From Rhizobium sp. Q54 (lineage in GTDB: Bacteria; Pseudomonadota; Alphaproteobacteria; Rhizobiales; Xanthobacteraceae): a stretch of DNA of 64,000 nt. How positions within the stretch are numbered: the stretch's first letter is position 1; every line of letters starts with the position of its first letter. The translations under genes were made by a program, and so were the position numbers. Below the pieces are notes generated by a model that was not told where the DNA came from, made no database searches, and was given only the letters and a program-made list of their open reading frames with translations. Location: the NCBI GenBank assembly GCA_945861895.1, contig CAMAWF010000002.1, forward strand, positions 41,073 to 105,072. The letters are read 5' to 3'. Of this stretch, positions 54,066-64,000 are shown in pieces.

Positions 54066-54872
54066 TCAGACTTTATTTTTTTCGGTCTGCGCGCCGCGCC
54101 AATCGCCGAGCACGGCCTGCACCAGCGTCAGCGCCGCAATTGCGGCGGTGTCGGCGCGCAGGATGCGCGGCCCGAGCGCCAGCCGCAATACATTGGGCTG
54201 ATTGAGCAATTCGGCGCGCTCGTGCTCGGCAAAGCCGCCTTCCGGGCCGAGCAGCACCGCCAGCGGCGTTGCGGCCGCGGTCCCGATCGACACCAGTGCG
54301 GCCGGCTGCGGGCGCGCGGCGGCGAGCGCCGCCACCGGGTCCTGCACCGGCGCATCCTCGTCGCAAAATATCAGCAGCCGGCTCGGCTCCCTTTTCGCCA
54401 GCATCGCCTTGAAAGCGACCGGCGCGGCGATCTCCGGCAGCGTCAGGATGCCGCACTGCTCGGCCGCCTCGATGGCGTTGGCGCGCATGCGTTGCAAATT
54501 CACCCGCGCCACCTGGGTGTGGCGGGTCAAAACCGGCTGCAAGCTCGTCGCCCCCATCTCCACGGCCTTTTGCACCATGTAATCGAGCCGGGCATGTTTG
54601 AGCGGCGCGAACAGCACATGCAGATCGCCGGCCGGCGGCTGGGCGCGCGTCTGTTCGCCGACGACGATGGATGCCCCGCGTTTGCCGGCCTCGCCCGGCA
54701 TTCCCCGCCATTCGCCGTCGCGGCCATTGAAAAGCAGCACGCCATCGCGGGGTTTAAGCCGCAACACGTTGAGCAGATAATTCGCCTGGGCGCGGTCGAG
54801 CTTGATCTGCGCGCCGCCGGCGAGCGGCGCATCGATATAGAGGCGGGGGCCGGTGAAATCGTAGCGGGGCAT
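54066..54872 (-). CDS. rsmE: 16S rRNA (uracil(1498)-N3)-methyltransferase RsmE
   Basis: A 268-aa SPOUT-class methyltransferase with an N-terminal PUA-like part ('QANYLLNVLRLKPRDGVLLFNGRDGEW') and the knotted C-terminal domain. 'HARLDYMVQKAVEMGATSLQPVLTRHTQ', 'LLGPEGGFAEHE' and 'LRLALGPRILRADTAAIAAL' are the family motifs; the last two bind SAM in the knot. It methylates U1498 in the 30S decoding region. Confidence 0.95.
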   Translation of the reverse strand: MPRYDFTGPRLYIDAPLAGGAQIKLDRAQANYLLNVLRLKPRDGVLLFNGRDGEWRGMPGEAGKRGASIVVGEQTRAQPPAGDLHVLFAPLKHARLDYMVQKAVEMGATSLQPVLTRHTQVARVNLQRMRANAIEAAEQCGILTLPEIAAPVAFKAMLAKREPSRLLIFCDEDAPVQDPVAALAAARPQPAALVSIGTAAATPLAVLLGPEGGFAEHERAELLNQPNVLRLALGPRILRADTAAIAALTLVQAVLGDWRGAQTEKNKV

Positions 54873-55061
54873 GCTCTGTCCCGGGTGCAGGCGGCTTGGT
54901 TTACTCAGCCGTGGCCGGGCTTACCAGGGGAGCGGCAAGCCGAATTTTCGTTTTCTGCCGCCTTCTGGCCGGATTCGGCGGGTTATTATGTAGGCCACTC
55001 AATTCCGGTACTTGTATTCCAGTGGCTGTATAATGCGTGCCGGAATCAATGAGGATATGCC

Positions 55062-55535
55062 GTGAATTTGCGCCGGGCGCTTCCACTTGCAATGGCCATG
55101 TTCCTGTCCGCCGCCGGCATGGCGGCGGCGCAGGGGCCGCCGCAATGTATGAAAGACTTCGTGCCGCTGCGCGACGACGCCACCAAGAAGGCTGCCGCGA
55201 TCAGGGCTGCGAGCGAGCGCAAAGTGCCGCCGGCCGAGGCCTGCTCGTTGTTCAAGGTGTTCGTAGCGGCCGAAGCGAAGGTGATCAAATACGCCCGCGA
55301 CAACGCCACCTGGTGCGGAATTCCACCCGACGCCATCGCTCAGATGAAGAAAAACCATGACCACTCGCTGGCGCTGCGCACCCAGGTTTGCAAAGTCGCC
55401 GCGGCGCCGCAACGCCCGGCCGCTCCGAGCTTGAGCGACGCGCTCGGCGCGCCGAACGCCGCGGCGCCCGACACCATCAAGCCCGGCCGCGGCACCTTCG
55501 ATACGCTGACCGGCACGCCGCTCGGCGCCAAATGA
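55062..55535 (+). CDS. Exported hypothetical protein
   Basis: The 157-aa precursor starts at GTG after GAGG. A signal peptide ('PLAMAMFLSAAGMAAAQ') precedes a helical domain, 'CMKDFVPLRDDATKKAAAIRAASERKVPPAEACSLFKVFVAAEAKVIKYARDNATWCGIPPDAI', with cysteines suited to two disulfides. The tail is Pro/Ala-rich and disordered. No function known to me; the architecture suggests a small periplasmic helical protein. It ends 13 bases before ubiA and may be co-transcribed. Confidence 0.7.
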   Translation: MNLRRALPLAMAMFLSAAGMAAAQGPPQCMKDFVPLRDDATKKAAAIRAASERKVPPAEACSLFKVFVAAEAKVIKYARDNATWCGIPPDAIAQMKKNHDHSLALRTQVCKVAAAPQRPAAPSLSDALGAPNAAAPDTIKPGRGTFDTLTGTPLGAK

Positions 55536-55548
55536 GCGGGCGCGGCAA

Positions 55549-56478
55549 TTGACCGAGAGCCCGGGGCGCGTTGCCGATGCGACCGGCAATTGGGTCGACG
55601 GCCTCGCTCCCGCATTCACGCGGCCCTATCTGCGGCTCGCCCGCCTCGACCGGCCGATCGGCTCGTGGCTGCTGCTGATGCCATGCTGGTGGTCGGCGGG
55701 GATCGCCGCGGTGCATGGCGGCCGGCCGGTGAATGTCTGGCATGTTCTGTTGTTCTTCGTCGGCGCCTTCGCCATGCGCGGCGCGGGCTGCACCTGGAAC
55801 GATCTGGCCGACCGCAATCTCGACAAACTTGTCGAGCGCACGCGCTCGCGGCCTATCCCCTCCGGCCAGGTGAGCGTGGCGCAGGCCGCAGCCTTCCTCG
55901 TGCTGCAAGCGCTCGTCGGCCTCGCGGTGCTGCTGCAATTCAACGGCTTCACCGTCGGCATGGGAATTCTCTCGCTCGTCACCGTCGTGGTCTATCCGTT
56001 TCTCAAGCGCGTCACTTACTGGCCGCAGATCGGATTGGGGCTGGCGTTTTCCTGGGGCGCGCTGATGGGCTGGGCCGCCGCCTTCGGCCGGCTCGATTGG
56101 CCCGCGGTCATTCTCTATGCCGGGTCGATCGCATGGGTGATCGGCTACGACACCATCTACGCGCATCAGGACCGCGAGGACGACGCGCTGATCGGCATCA
56201 AGTCCACGGCGCTGCTGTTCGGCGAAAACACCCGGCCGATGCTGGCAGGTTTTTATGCCGGCGCGGTGGCGCTGATCGGCATCGCCGGCGCGATGGCCGG
56301 CGGCGGATCGATCTTCGCGCTCGGGCTTGCCGCGTTTGCCGCGCATCTGGCGTGGCAGGTGGCACGGCTGAACATCGCCGACCCCGCGCATTGCCTGATG
56401 CTGTTCAAGTCGAACCGCGACGCGGGGCTGATCTTGTTTGCGGCGCTGGTGGCGGAGGCATGGGCGGGGCGGGTTTGA
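55549..56478 (+). CDS. ubiA: 4-hydroxybenzoate polyprenyltransferase
   Basis: A 309-aa inner-membrane prenyltransferase that attaches the polyprenyl tail to 4-hydroxybenzoate in ubiquinone synthesis. Both Asp-rich Mg-diphosphate motifs are present: 'CTWNDLADRNLD' (about residue 82) and 'YDTIYAHQDREDD' (about 200), with eight or nine membrane helices. The start is a TTG at 55549; it follows the previous stop by 13 bases. The last 85-130 bases are repeated, with few changes in the core, at 57179-57308, after a toxin-antitoxin pair. Confidence 0.94.
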   Translation: MTESPGRVADATGNWVDGLAPAFTRPYLRLARLDRPIGSWLLLMPCWWSAGIAAVHGGRPVNVWHVLLFFVGAFAMRGAGCTWNDLADRNLDKLVERTRSRPIPSGQVSVAQAAAFLVLQALVGLAVLLQFNGFTVGMGILSLVTVVVYPFLKRVTYWPQIGLGLAFSWGALMGWAAAFGRLDWPAVILYAGSIAWVIGYDTIYAHQDREDDALIGIKSTALLFGENTRPMLAGFYAGAVALIGIAGAMAGGGSIFALGLAAFAAHLAWQVARLNIADPAHCLMLFKSNRDAGLILFAALVAEAWAGRV

Positions 56479-56546
56479 AGCATTCGCACTCCGCATTGTC
56501 ACTTGGTGCAATGCTGCCCATAATGCGCATTCGAGAGGAAACGGAT

Positions 56547-56780
56547 ATGGCCAATCTCCTGGACCGCATCAGCATCGACCCGGAGGTCTGCGGCGGTAAG
56601 CCTTGCATCAAAGGGACGCGCCTCTGGGTGTCCCTCATTCTCGACATGTTGGCCACCGGCATGCCGGAGGCCGAGGTGCGCGCGGAATATACGCAGTTGA
56701 CGCACGACGACATCCTCGCGGCCATCGCCTACGGGGCGGAAGCTGCGCGCGAGCGCGTCATTGCGGTGCCGGCGGTGTGA
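56547..56780 (+). CDS. DUF433 antitoxin-like protein
   Basis: The 77-aa protein contains 'LLDRISIDPEVCGGKPCIKGTRL' and 'VSLILDMLATGMPEAEVRAEYTQLTHDDILAAIAYGAEA', the DUF433 helix-turn-helix family often paired with DUF5615 PIN-like toxins. GAGAGGAA precedes the ATG by a few bases. Its TGA overlaps the GTG of the next gene (GTGA), the coupling expected of a toxin-antitoxin operon. It should bind DNA and neutralise the neighbouring protein. Confidence 0.87.
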   Translation: MANLLDRISIDPEVCGGKPCIKGTRLWVSLILDMLATGMPEAEVRAEYTQLTHDDILAAIAYGAEAARERVIAVPAV

Positions 56781-57148
56781 GGATCAAGACCGACGAGAAT
56801 ATCGGACACCGCGGAGTCGAACTCCTGCGCGATGCAGGCCATGACGTGATGACTGTTCGCGAGCAGCAGCTTGCGGGCGCAACGGATGTGGCAGTGTTTG
56901 ATGCCTGCGCTTTCGAGGGCCGTACGCTGGTCACGCTGGATCGCGACTTCGGCCAAGTGCTCCGGTTTCCGCCGAAACAAAGCGCAGGCATCGTCATTCT
57001 CGAGCTTGGTGGCCCGGCGTCCCTGCGGCTTCTCCTTGACCGCTTGCGTGACTTTCTCACGCTGGCCGCGAGCCGACCGGTTGCGGGCGCGCTTTGGATC
57101 GTCGAGCCCGGCCGGCTGAGGGTCCACTTAGCGAAAGATGAAGAATGA
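56777..57148 (+). CDS. DUF5615 PIN-like toxin candidate
   Basis: The 123-aa protein starts at GTG inside the antitoxin stop. 'RIKTDENIGHRGVELLRDAGHDVMTV', 'ATDVAVFDACAFEGRTLVTLDRDFGQ' and 'GIVILEL' are characteristic of the DUF5615 PIN-like family. The acidic residues of the nuclease-type site are visible (Asp-Glu near residue 6, Asp-x-Asp in 'LDRDF'). It is the likely RNase toxin of the DUF433 pair. The longer ORF-track start at 56603 is inside the antitoxin gene. Confidence 0.87.
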   Translation: MRIKTDENIGHRGVELLRDAGHDVMTVREQQLAGATDVAVFDACAFEGRTLVTLDRDFGQVLRFPPKQSAGIVILELGGPASLRLLLDRLRDFLTLAASRPVAGALWIVEPGRLRVHLAKDEE

Positions 57149-57178
57149 TATTGCGCTGAGGGACGGCGCGACGCAGAT

Positions 57179-57308
57179 CGTTTGGCAGATGACGCGGCTC
57201 GACATTTCAGGCCCCGCGCATTGCTTGATGCTGTTCAAGTCGAACCGCGACGCGGGGCTGATCTTGTTTGCGGCGCTGGTGGCGGAGGCGTGGGCGCACC
57301 GCATCTGA
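57179..57308 (+). pseudogene. Second copy of the ubiA 3' end
   Basis: This stretch repeats the last part of ubiA: bases 57212-57297 match 56382-56467 at all but two positions, and the reading frame gives 'GPAHCLMLFKSNRDAGLILF' and 'AALVAEAWAHRI', then a stop. Upstream of the core it is still recognisably UbiA ('WQMTRLDI' against 'WQVARLNI') but more diverged. It has no start. The DUF433/DUF5615 pair lies between the two copies, as if inserted at the 3' end of ubiA with duplication or replacement of that end. Confidence 0.9.
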
Positions 57309-57332
57309 ACGCATTGCGCCGCTGCCGCTGCA

Positions 57333-57370
57333 TTGACATATCGCCGCCGCATTGATATGTCTAGACATAT
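57333..57370 (+). promoter_or_regulatory. Promoter and operator of the RHH/PIN toxin-antitoxin operon
   Basis: TTGACA at 57333 and TATGTC at 57356 are 17 bases apart, a plausible promoter. The perfect 16-base palindrome ATATGTCTAGACATAT (57355-57370) covers the -10 box and abuts the ATG at 57369, and another ACATAT half-site lies at 57336. This is the expected arrangement for an autoregulating ribbon-helix-helix antitoxin. Transcription would begin at or very near the start codon, implying a leaderless message. Confidence 0.65.
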
Positions 57371-57644
57371 GACAGAACGAACCACCGTCCGGCTGCCGGA
57401 AGATTTGCTCAAGCGCGCCAAACGCAAGGCCGCCGCGGAGGGCCGCACTCTCACCGCGCTGATCGAGGATGGACTGCATCGGGTGGTGGCCGACGATCGG
57501 CAAAAGCCCAAAGCAAGACGAAGCTCGCTGCCCGTCAGCAAAGCCACCGGTGGCCTCATGCCCGGGATCGACATCGCTGATTCTGCCGCTCTCCAAGAAA
57601 TGGACGACCGCGCATATGTCGAGCGGATGAAGCACTTTAAATGA
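57369..57644 (+). CDS. Ribbon-helix-helix (VapB-type) antitoxin
   Basis: The 91-aa protein starts 'TERTTVRLPEDLLKRAKRKAAAEGRTLTALIEDGLHRVV', a classic ribbon-helix-helix DNA-binding domain. A basic linker and a tail ('GGLMPGIDIADSAALQEMDD') follow that would wrap the toxin. An in-frame ATG at 57357 would give four more residues, but it lies within the operator palindrome. The stop overlaps the toxin start (ATGA). DNA binding at 57355-57370 is inferred. Confidence 0.88.
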   Translation: MTERTTVRLPEDLLKRAKRKAAAEGRTLTALIEDGLHRVVADDRQKPKARRSSLPVSKATGGLMPGIDIADSAALQEMDDRAYVERMKHFK

Positions 57645-58072
57645 TTTTGCCCGACGTTAACGTGCTAATCTATGCGTTCCGCACAGATGTCCCCCAACAC
57701 GCGATTTGTAATCCTTGGCTCAATAACGTCGTGGCGGGCAGCGCCCGTTTCGGCATCTCGCCGTTGACGCTCAGTGCGGTCATCCGGATAACGACCGATC
57801 AGCGCATCTATCGGAACCCGAGCAGCCTCCACGAGGCACACGCCTTCACTGACTATCTACTTGGCCAACCCAACTGTCAGGTTGTCGAGCCCGGCGAACG
57901 GCACTGGGAAATCTTCAAGCGCTTGTGCATCGCCACCGATACACGCGGATCGCGCGTGAGCGACGCCTGGTTCGCGGCGCTTGCCATCGAGTCGGGCTGC
58001 GAGTGGATCACGCTGGATCGCGACTTTGCGCGGTTTCCGGGATTGAAATGGCAGGTGCCGGAGATGGCGTAA
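57641..58072 (+). CDS. VapC-type PIN-domain toxin
   Basis: The 143-aa PIN ribonuclease opens 'ILPDVNVLIYAFRTDVPQH' (first catalytic Asp). 'RGSRVSDAWFAALAIESGCEWITLDRDFARFPGLKW' holds the later Asp residues and the family's 'DRDF..F.GL.W' end. The central Glu is in the 'HEAHAFTDYL' region, less certain. It overlaps the antitoxin by four bases. VapC toxins typically cut initiator tRNA or rRNA; the target here is unknown. Convergent with the extensin-like gene. Confidence 0.9.
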   Translation: MILPDVNVLIYAFRTDVPQHAICNPWLNNVVAGSARFGISPLTLSAVIRITTDQRIYRNPSSLHEAHAFTDYLLGQPNCQVVEPGERHWEIFKRLCIATDTRGSRVSDAWFAALAIESGCEWITLDRDFARFPGLKWQVPEMA

Positions 58073-58080
58073 CTTGCCGC

Positions 58081-59424
58081 CTAGTCCGCCTCATCCTCAT
58101 CGTCGAAAGCGCCGTCCTCGCCCGGAATGGCGGCCTTCAACGCGGGCGCGGGTGTTGCCGCCGCAGGCTTTGCGGATTTGCCCTTGGCGGACGCCGGCTT
58201 CGCAGGCGCTTGCGGGATCGATCCCGTGGTCACCGCCGCATCGTCGTCATCGTCATCCGCAAAATAGCCGTCCTCGCCGGGGATGGCGTTCTGCTTCGCG
58301 GAGGCTTGCGATTGCAGCGTGATCGAGCCGGTGGTGGTGGGATCGCCGCGCTTCGCCATGCGGCTGCGCCCGGCGCGCGCGGCCACCACTTCGCCGTCGA
58401 TGGCGTTCGGCTGGCAGACGCGCCGCCCGCTCGCGCGCCGCATCAGGTCGACATGGATGTGGTCGTAGTGAAACCGGTTGGAGCCCGGCGCCAGCACGGT
58501 GTTGAACTGCTGGCAGGCCGCGCCCTGCACGTCGTGCAGAAAGGCCTGCTCTTCCGGCGTTCCGTTCCAGCCGTTCTTGACGGTGATTTTACGGCCGTCG
58601 GCGAGCACGAAGGCGGCGATGTCGAGCGCGTTGCCGAAAGCGTGTTCGGAAATGCGCGCGCCGGCCTGGCCGTTCATGCCGCGGCAGGAATAGGCCGAAA
58701 TCTGCTTGATCTCGACAACCGGTTGATTGAACCAGCGCAGCGCCGCCGGCTGCACCGCGGCGGCGACCCATTGGTCCAGTGCCGAGACGATCGGACAGGC
58801 GAGTGTCGCGGTCGGCGTCACGGACGCTGCCGGCACCGCGCCGGTATAGCGGCCGCGCGCGGGGCCAAGCGGCGGCAAGGCGCGCTGCTCCGGTACGGCG
58901 CGTTGCGGCGGCGGACGATAGGCCGGCTGCGTCGCCGGCGCACGCCGGCTGGACGGCAATTCGGCGTCGTCGGGAATGTCATCCTCGTCGGATTCCTTGA
59001 TGCCGGGCGGCAGGATCGACAGCGGCCTTGCCGACGGCGCCGAGACGCTGCGCGGCGCCGGCGGCGCCGGATATTCCGAGGGCGGTGCGTAGCGCGGCGC
59101 TGCGGCCGGCCATCGCGGCTGCGCCGCCGAACCGTTGGGGATGGCTCCGGGCGGGCGCAGATCGTCGGCGTAACCGAGCGACAAGTTTGCGCCCAGCGCC
59201 GCCACCTTGAGCGGGAAATCCGCGCCGCACATGCCGGGGCCGGCGATCGGCTCCGCGCGCACGATTGCCGTGCCTACCTTCACGCTGCCGGTTTTCAAGC
59301 AATCGACCTCGGCCTGATGCCGCCAGCTGTCGCGGTCCTGGAGTTGCACCCAGGCGCGGCCACAGCCGGCCAACGCCACCAGGGCGACGAAGCCGACGAG
59401 ATACAGGCGCACTCCACGCGTCAT
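58081..59424 (-). CDS. Extensin-like family protein, lipoprotein
   Basis: The 447-aa precursor has a lipobox 'LVALAGC'. A Pro/Ala-rich linker (about 100-200) leads to the extensin-like C domain: 'LACPIVSALDQWVAAAVQPAAL', 'ISEHAFGNALDIAAFVLADGR', 'FLHDVQGAACQQFNTVLAPGSNRFHYDHIHVDL'. The His/Asp residues in 'SEHAFGNALDI' and 'HYDHIHVD' resemble the zinc site of M15-type peptidases, so a murein-related function is plausible. The C-terminus repeats 'AIPGEDG' twice, each followed by an acidic run. Confidence 0.85.
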   Translation of the reverse strand: MTRGVRLYLVGFVALVALAGCGRAWVQLQDRDSWRHQAEVDCLKTGSVKVGTAIVRAEPIAGPGMCGADFPLKVAALGANLSLGYADDLRPPGAIPNGSAAQPRWPAAAPRYAPPSEYPAPPAPRSVSAPSARPLSILPPGIKESDEDDIPDDAELPSSRRAPATQPAYRPPPQRAVPEQRALPPLGPARGRYTGAVPAASVTPTATLACPIVSALDQWVAAAVQPAALRWFNQPVVEIKQISAYSCRGMNGQAGARISEHAFGNALDIAAFVLADGRKITVKNGWNGTPEEQAFLHDVQGAACQQFNTVLAPGSNRFHYDHIHVDLMRRASGRRVCQPNAIDGEVVAARAGRSRMAKRGDPTTTGSITLQSQASAKQNAIPGEDGYFADDDDDDAAVTTGSIPQAPAKPASAKGKSAKPAAATPAPALKAAIPGEDGAFDDEDEAD

Positions 59425-59590
59425 GCCCCAAAAATGCGAGGGATTCCTTTAATGCCCTCTCAACGATGCGGTGAGCGGTTTTGTTAAGGATAAGAATTCG
59501 TTGCCGCCCCAGGACGCGGCCACATCCGCTTGATCCCTGCGGAGCTTTGGGGTGTCATCCGCCGCGCTGGGCAAGACAAAAGGGGGCGCA

Positions 59591-59824
59591 ATGGACGGCA
59601 AGACCAGGTTCATCCTCGCGGCTTTGATGTCCGCAGTGATGGTGCTCGTGGTGACGCTGCTGGTCACATATTTGAATCTCGGCCTGCGGGCGGATTTTCT
59701 CGCCCAATGGGCGAAAGCCTATTTCATCGCCTGGCCGGTGGCGGCGATCACCGGTTTCCTGGTGATGCCGATGGCGCGGCGCGCGGCCGACGGCATCGCC
59801 AGCCTGATCGGCGGCCAAAGCTGA
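59591..59824 (+). CDS. DUF2798 small membrane protein
   Basis: The 77-aa protein has two membrane helices, 'FILAALMSAVMVLVVTLLVTYLNLGL' and 'FIAWPVAAITGFLVMPMARRAAD', in the pattern of DUF2798. The ATG at 59591 follows AGGGGG; the ORF-track start at 59552 adds residues before it. Function unknown. It stands between the divergent extensin-like gene and a gap with a small ORF. Confidence 0.82.
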   Translation: MDGKTRFILAALMSAVMVLVVTLLVTYLNLGLRADFLAQWAKAYFIAWPVAAITGFLVMPMARRAADGIASLIGGQS

Positions 59825-59969
59825 CGTGGCGGTTTCGGGCGACAAATTTCACAAATAAAAAAATAATTCCGCGCCGCAAATTGCGGCAGGCCGTCATTTG
59901 CCTCGAACTATCAAACTGTTGGCAAAGCCATGCGCGTTGCGCATTGCGGCGGCGCAGCGCCTTTGGCGC

Positions 59970-59998
59970 TTCGGAGCCGGGGCGATTTCTGTTATACT
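59970..59998 (+). promoter_or_regulatory. Candidate promoter of the 27-aa ORF
   Basis: TTCGGA and TATACT are separated by 17 bases, a good -10 and a weak -35, placing transcription start near 60005 and giving a short leader before the GGGAGG at about 60019. The 145 bases between the DUF2798 gene and this promoter hold no supported feature. Confidence 0.5.
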
Positions 59999-60032
59999 TT
60001 AGTCATAGCAACGACCAAGGGAGGCCTATGCC

Positions 60033-60116
60033 GTGGAGCTTGCCTTGAAACTCAACGTGCTGGCGGTGTGCGTCGTGGTCGCGTTTATCGGCGCAATCTT
60101 GCTGGGAGCATTCTGA
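60033..60116 (+). CDS. 27-aa single-helix membrane protein (absent from the ORF track)
   Basis: GTG at 60033, eight bases after GGGAGG, opens a frame of 27 residues: 'MELALKLNVLAVCVVVAFIG' and then 'AILLGAF' before TGA. It is almost one uninterrupted transmembrane helix. The strong ribosome-binding site, the promoter 35 bases upstream and the terminator 67 bases downstream make a neat one-gene unit, unusual for so small a frame. A competing ATG at 60028 gives only six codons. Function unknown; I recall similar short ORFs in related genomes but cannot confirm that here. Confidence 0.6.
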   Translation: MELALKLNVLAVCVVVAFIGAILLGAF

Positions 60117-60182
60117 GTTCGGTAACCCAACGACTAAAGCCGACACCGACAAAACCGGATCAAGTCCGGCGCATCAAATCCA

Positions 60183-60213
60183 CACCGGGGAGCAAACTCC
60201 CCGGTGTTTTTTT
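60183..60213. terminator. Strong intrinsic terminator
   Basis: CACCGGGGAG CAAA CTCCCCGGTG followed by seven T's is a perfect 10-bp stem with a tetraloop. It ends plus-strand transcription from the 27-aa ORF; it stands six bases from the metH stop on the other strand. Confidence 0.95.
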
Positions 60214-60219
60214 ATCGCG

Positions 60220-63957
<3,738 letters not shown>

Positions 63958-63977
63958 TGCCCAACCCTCAGGCTTGC

Positions 63978-64000
63978 TTCTCCCTCTCCCCGTTGGGGAG
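63978..64000. repeat. Start of a family C repeat at the window edge
   Basis: CTTCTCCCTCTCCCCGTTGGGGAG begins a hairpin like those at 6605-6751. It is cut by the end of the window, so its extent is unknown. Confidence 0.6.

Overview
The window looks like chromosomal DNA of an alphaproteobacterium of the order Hyphomicrobiales (Rhizobiales), close to the Bradyrhizobium / Rhodopseudomonas / Xanthobacteraceae group. The grounds are high GC coding sequence, the UvrB length with a long N-terminal extension, the gene orders lgt-midA-pgeF and uvrC...pgsA-moaD-moaE, an Omp25/31-type porin-like protein, and several families of palindromic intergenic repeats typical of that group. I saw no rRNA, tRNA, CRISPR array, integrase or transposase. 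One region, the reverse-transcriptase island, is clearly AT-richer than the rest.

Layout: 1-2.2 kb, the end of a tripartite tricarboxylate (TctC-TctB-TctA) uptake operon. 2.3-9.4 kb, an EAL phosphodiesterase, an EF-G-like GTPase, an orphan ABC solute-binding protein, an aspartate aminotransferase and a GT87-type membrane glycosyltransferase with a repeat inserted in frame. 9.4-19.9 kb, small exported proteins, a PhyH dioxygenase, a GST, a soluble sugar dehydrogenase, a tandem pair of exported SH3-like proteins, a CWC-type Cys-rich protein, a second GT87 protein, an ABM monooxygenase and uvrB. 19.9-21.7 kb, a solitary reverse transcriptase preceded by a strongly structured ~340-nt region; it resembles the DRT2 (UG2) antiviral reverse transcriptases, whose upstream ncRNA is the template for repetitive cDNA. 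21.7-28.8 kb, a repeat cluster, small lipoproteins and SH3 proteins, two paralogous ~80-aa proteins, a VanX-like dipeptidase, a frameshifted exported ORF, an internally deleted MFS pseudogene and two MaoC-fold proteins.

28.8-37.5 kb is a housekeeping stretch: ychF, pth, L25/CTC, ubiK-like, lgt, midA-like methyltransferase, pgeF, prs, a YbjN-domain protein and proC. 37.5-42.1 kb carries a TetR regulator, a MarR-OmpR-histidine kinase regulatory operon and a divergent branched-chain aminotransferase. 42.1-49.2 kb, on the minus strand, has uvrC, a hydroxyquinol-type intradiol dioxygenase, pgsA, moaD, moaE, a Vgb-like propeller, a DUF1460 protein and a FolM-like SDR. 49.6-56.5 kb has an outer-membrane protein, a cold-shock protein, rlmJ, RNase T2, a PaaI-like thioesterase, rsmE and ubiA. 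56.5-58.1 kb holds two toxin-antitoxin pairs (DUF433/DUF5615 and RHH/PIN) separated by a second, diverged copy of the ubiA 3' end. 58.1-64 kb has an extensin-like protein, a DUF2798 protein, a 27-aa membrane ORF outside the ORF track, and complete metH.

Most genes are routine metabolism, DNA repair and RNA modification. The accessory interest lies in the reverse-transcriptase island, the toxin-antitoxin insertion behind ubiA, and the palindromic repeats, which sit between genes, inside each other and inside reading frames.
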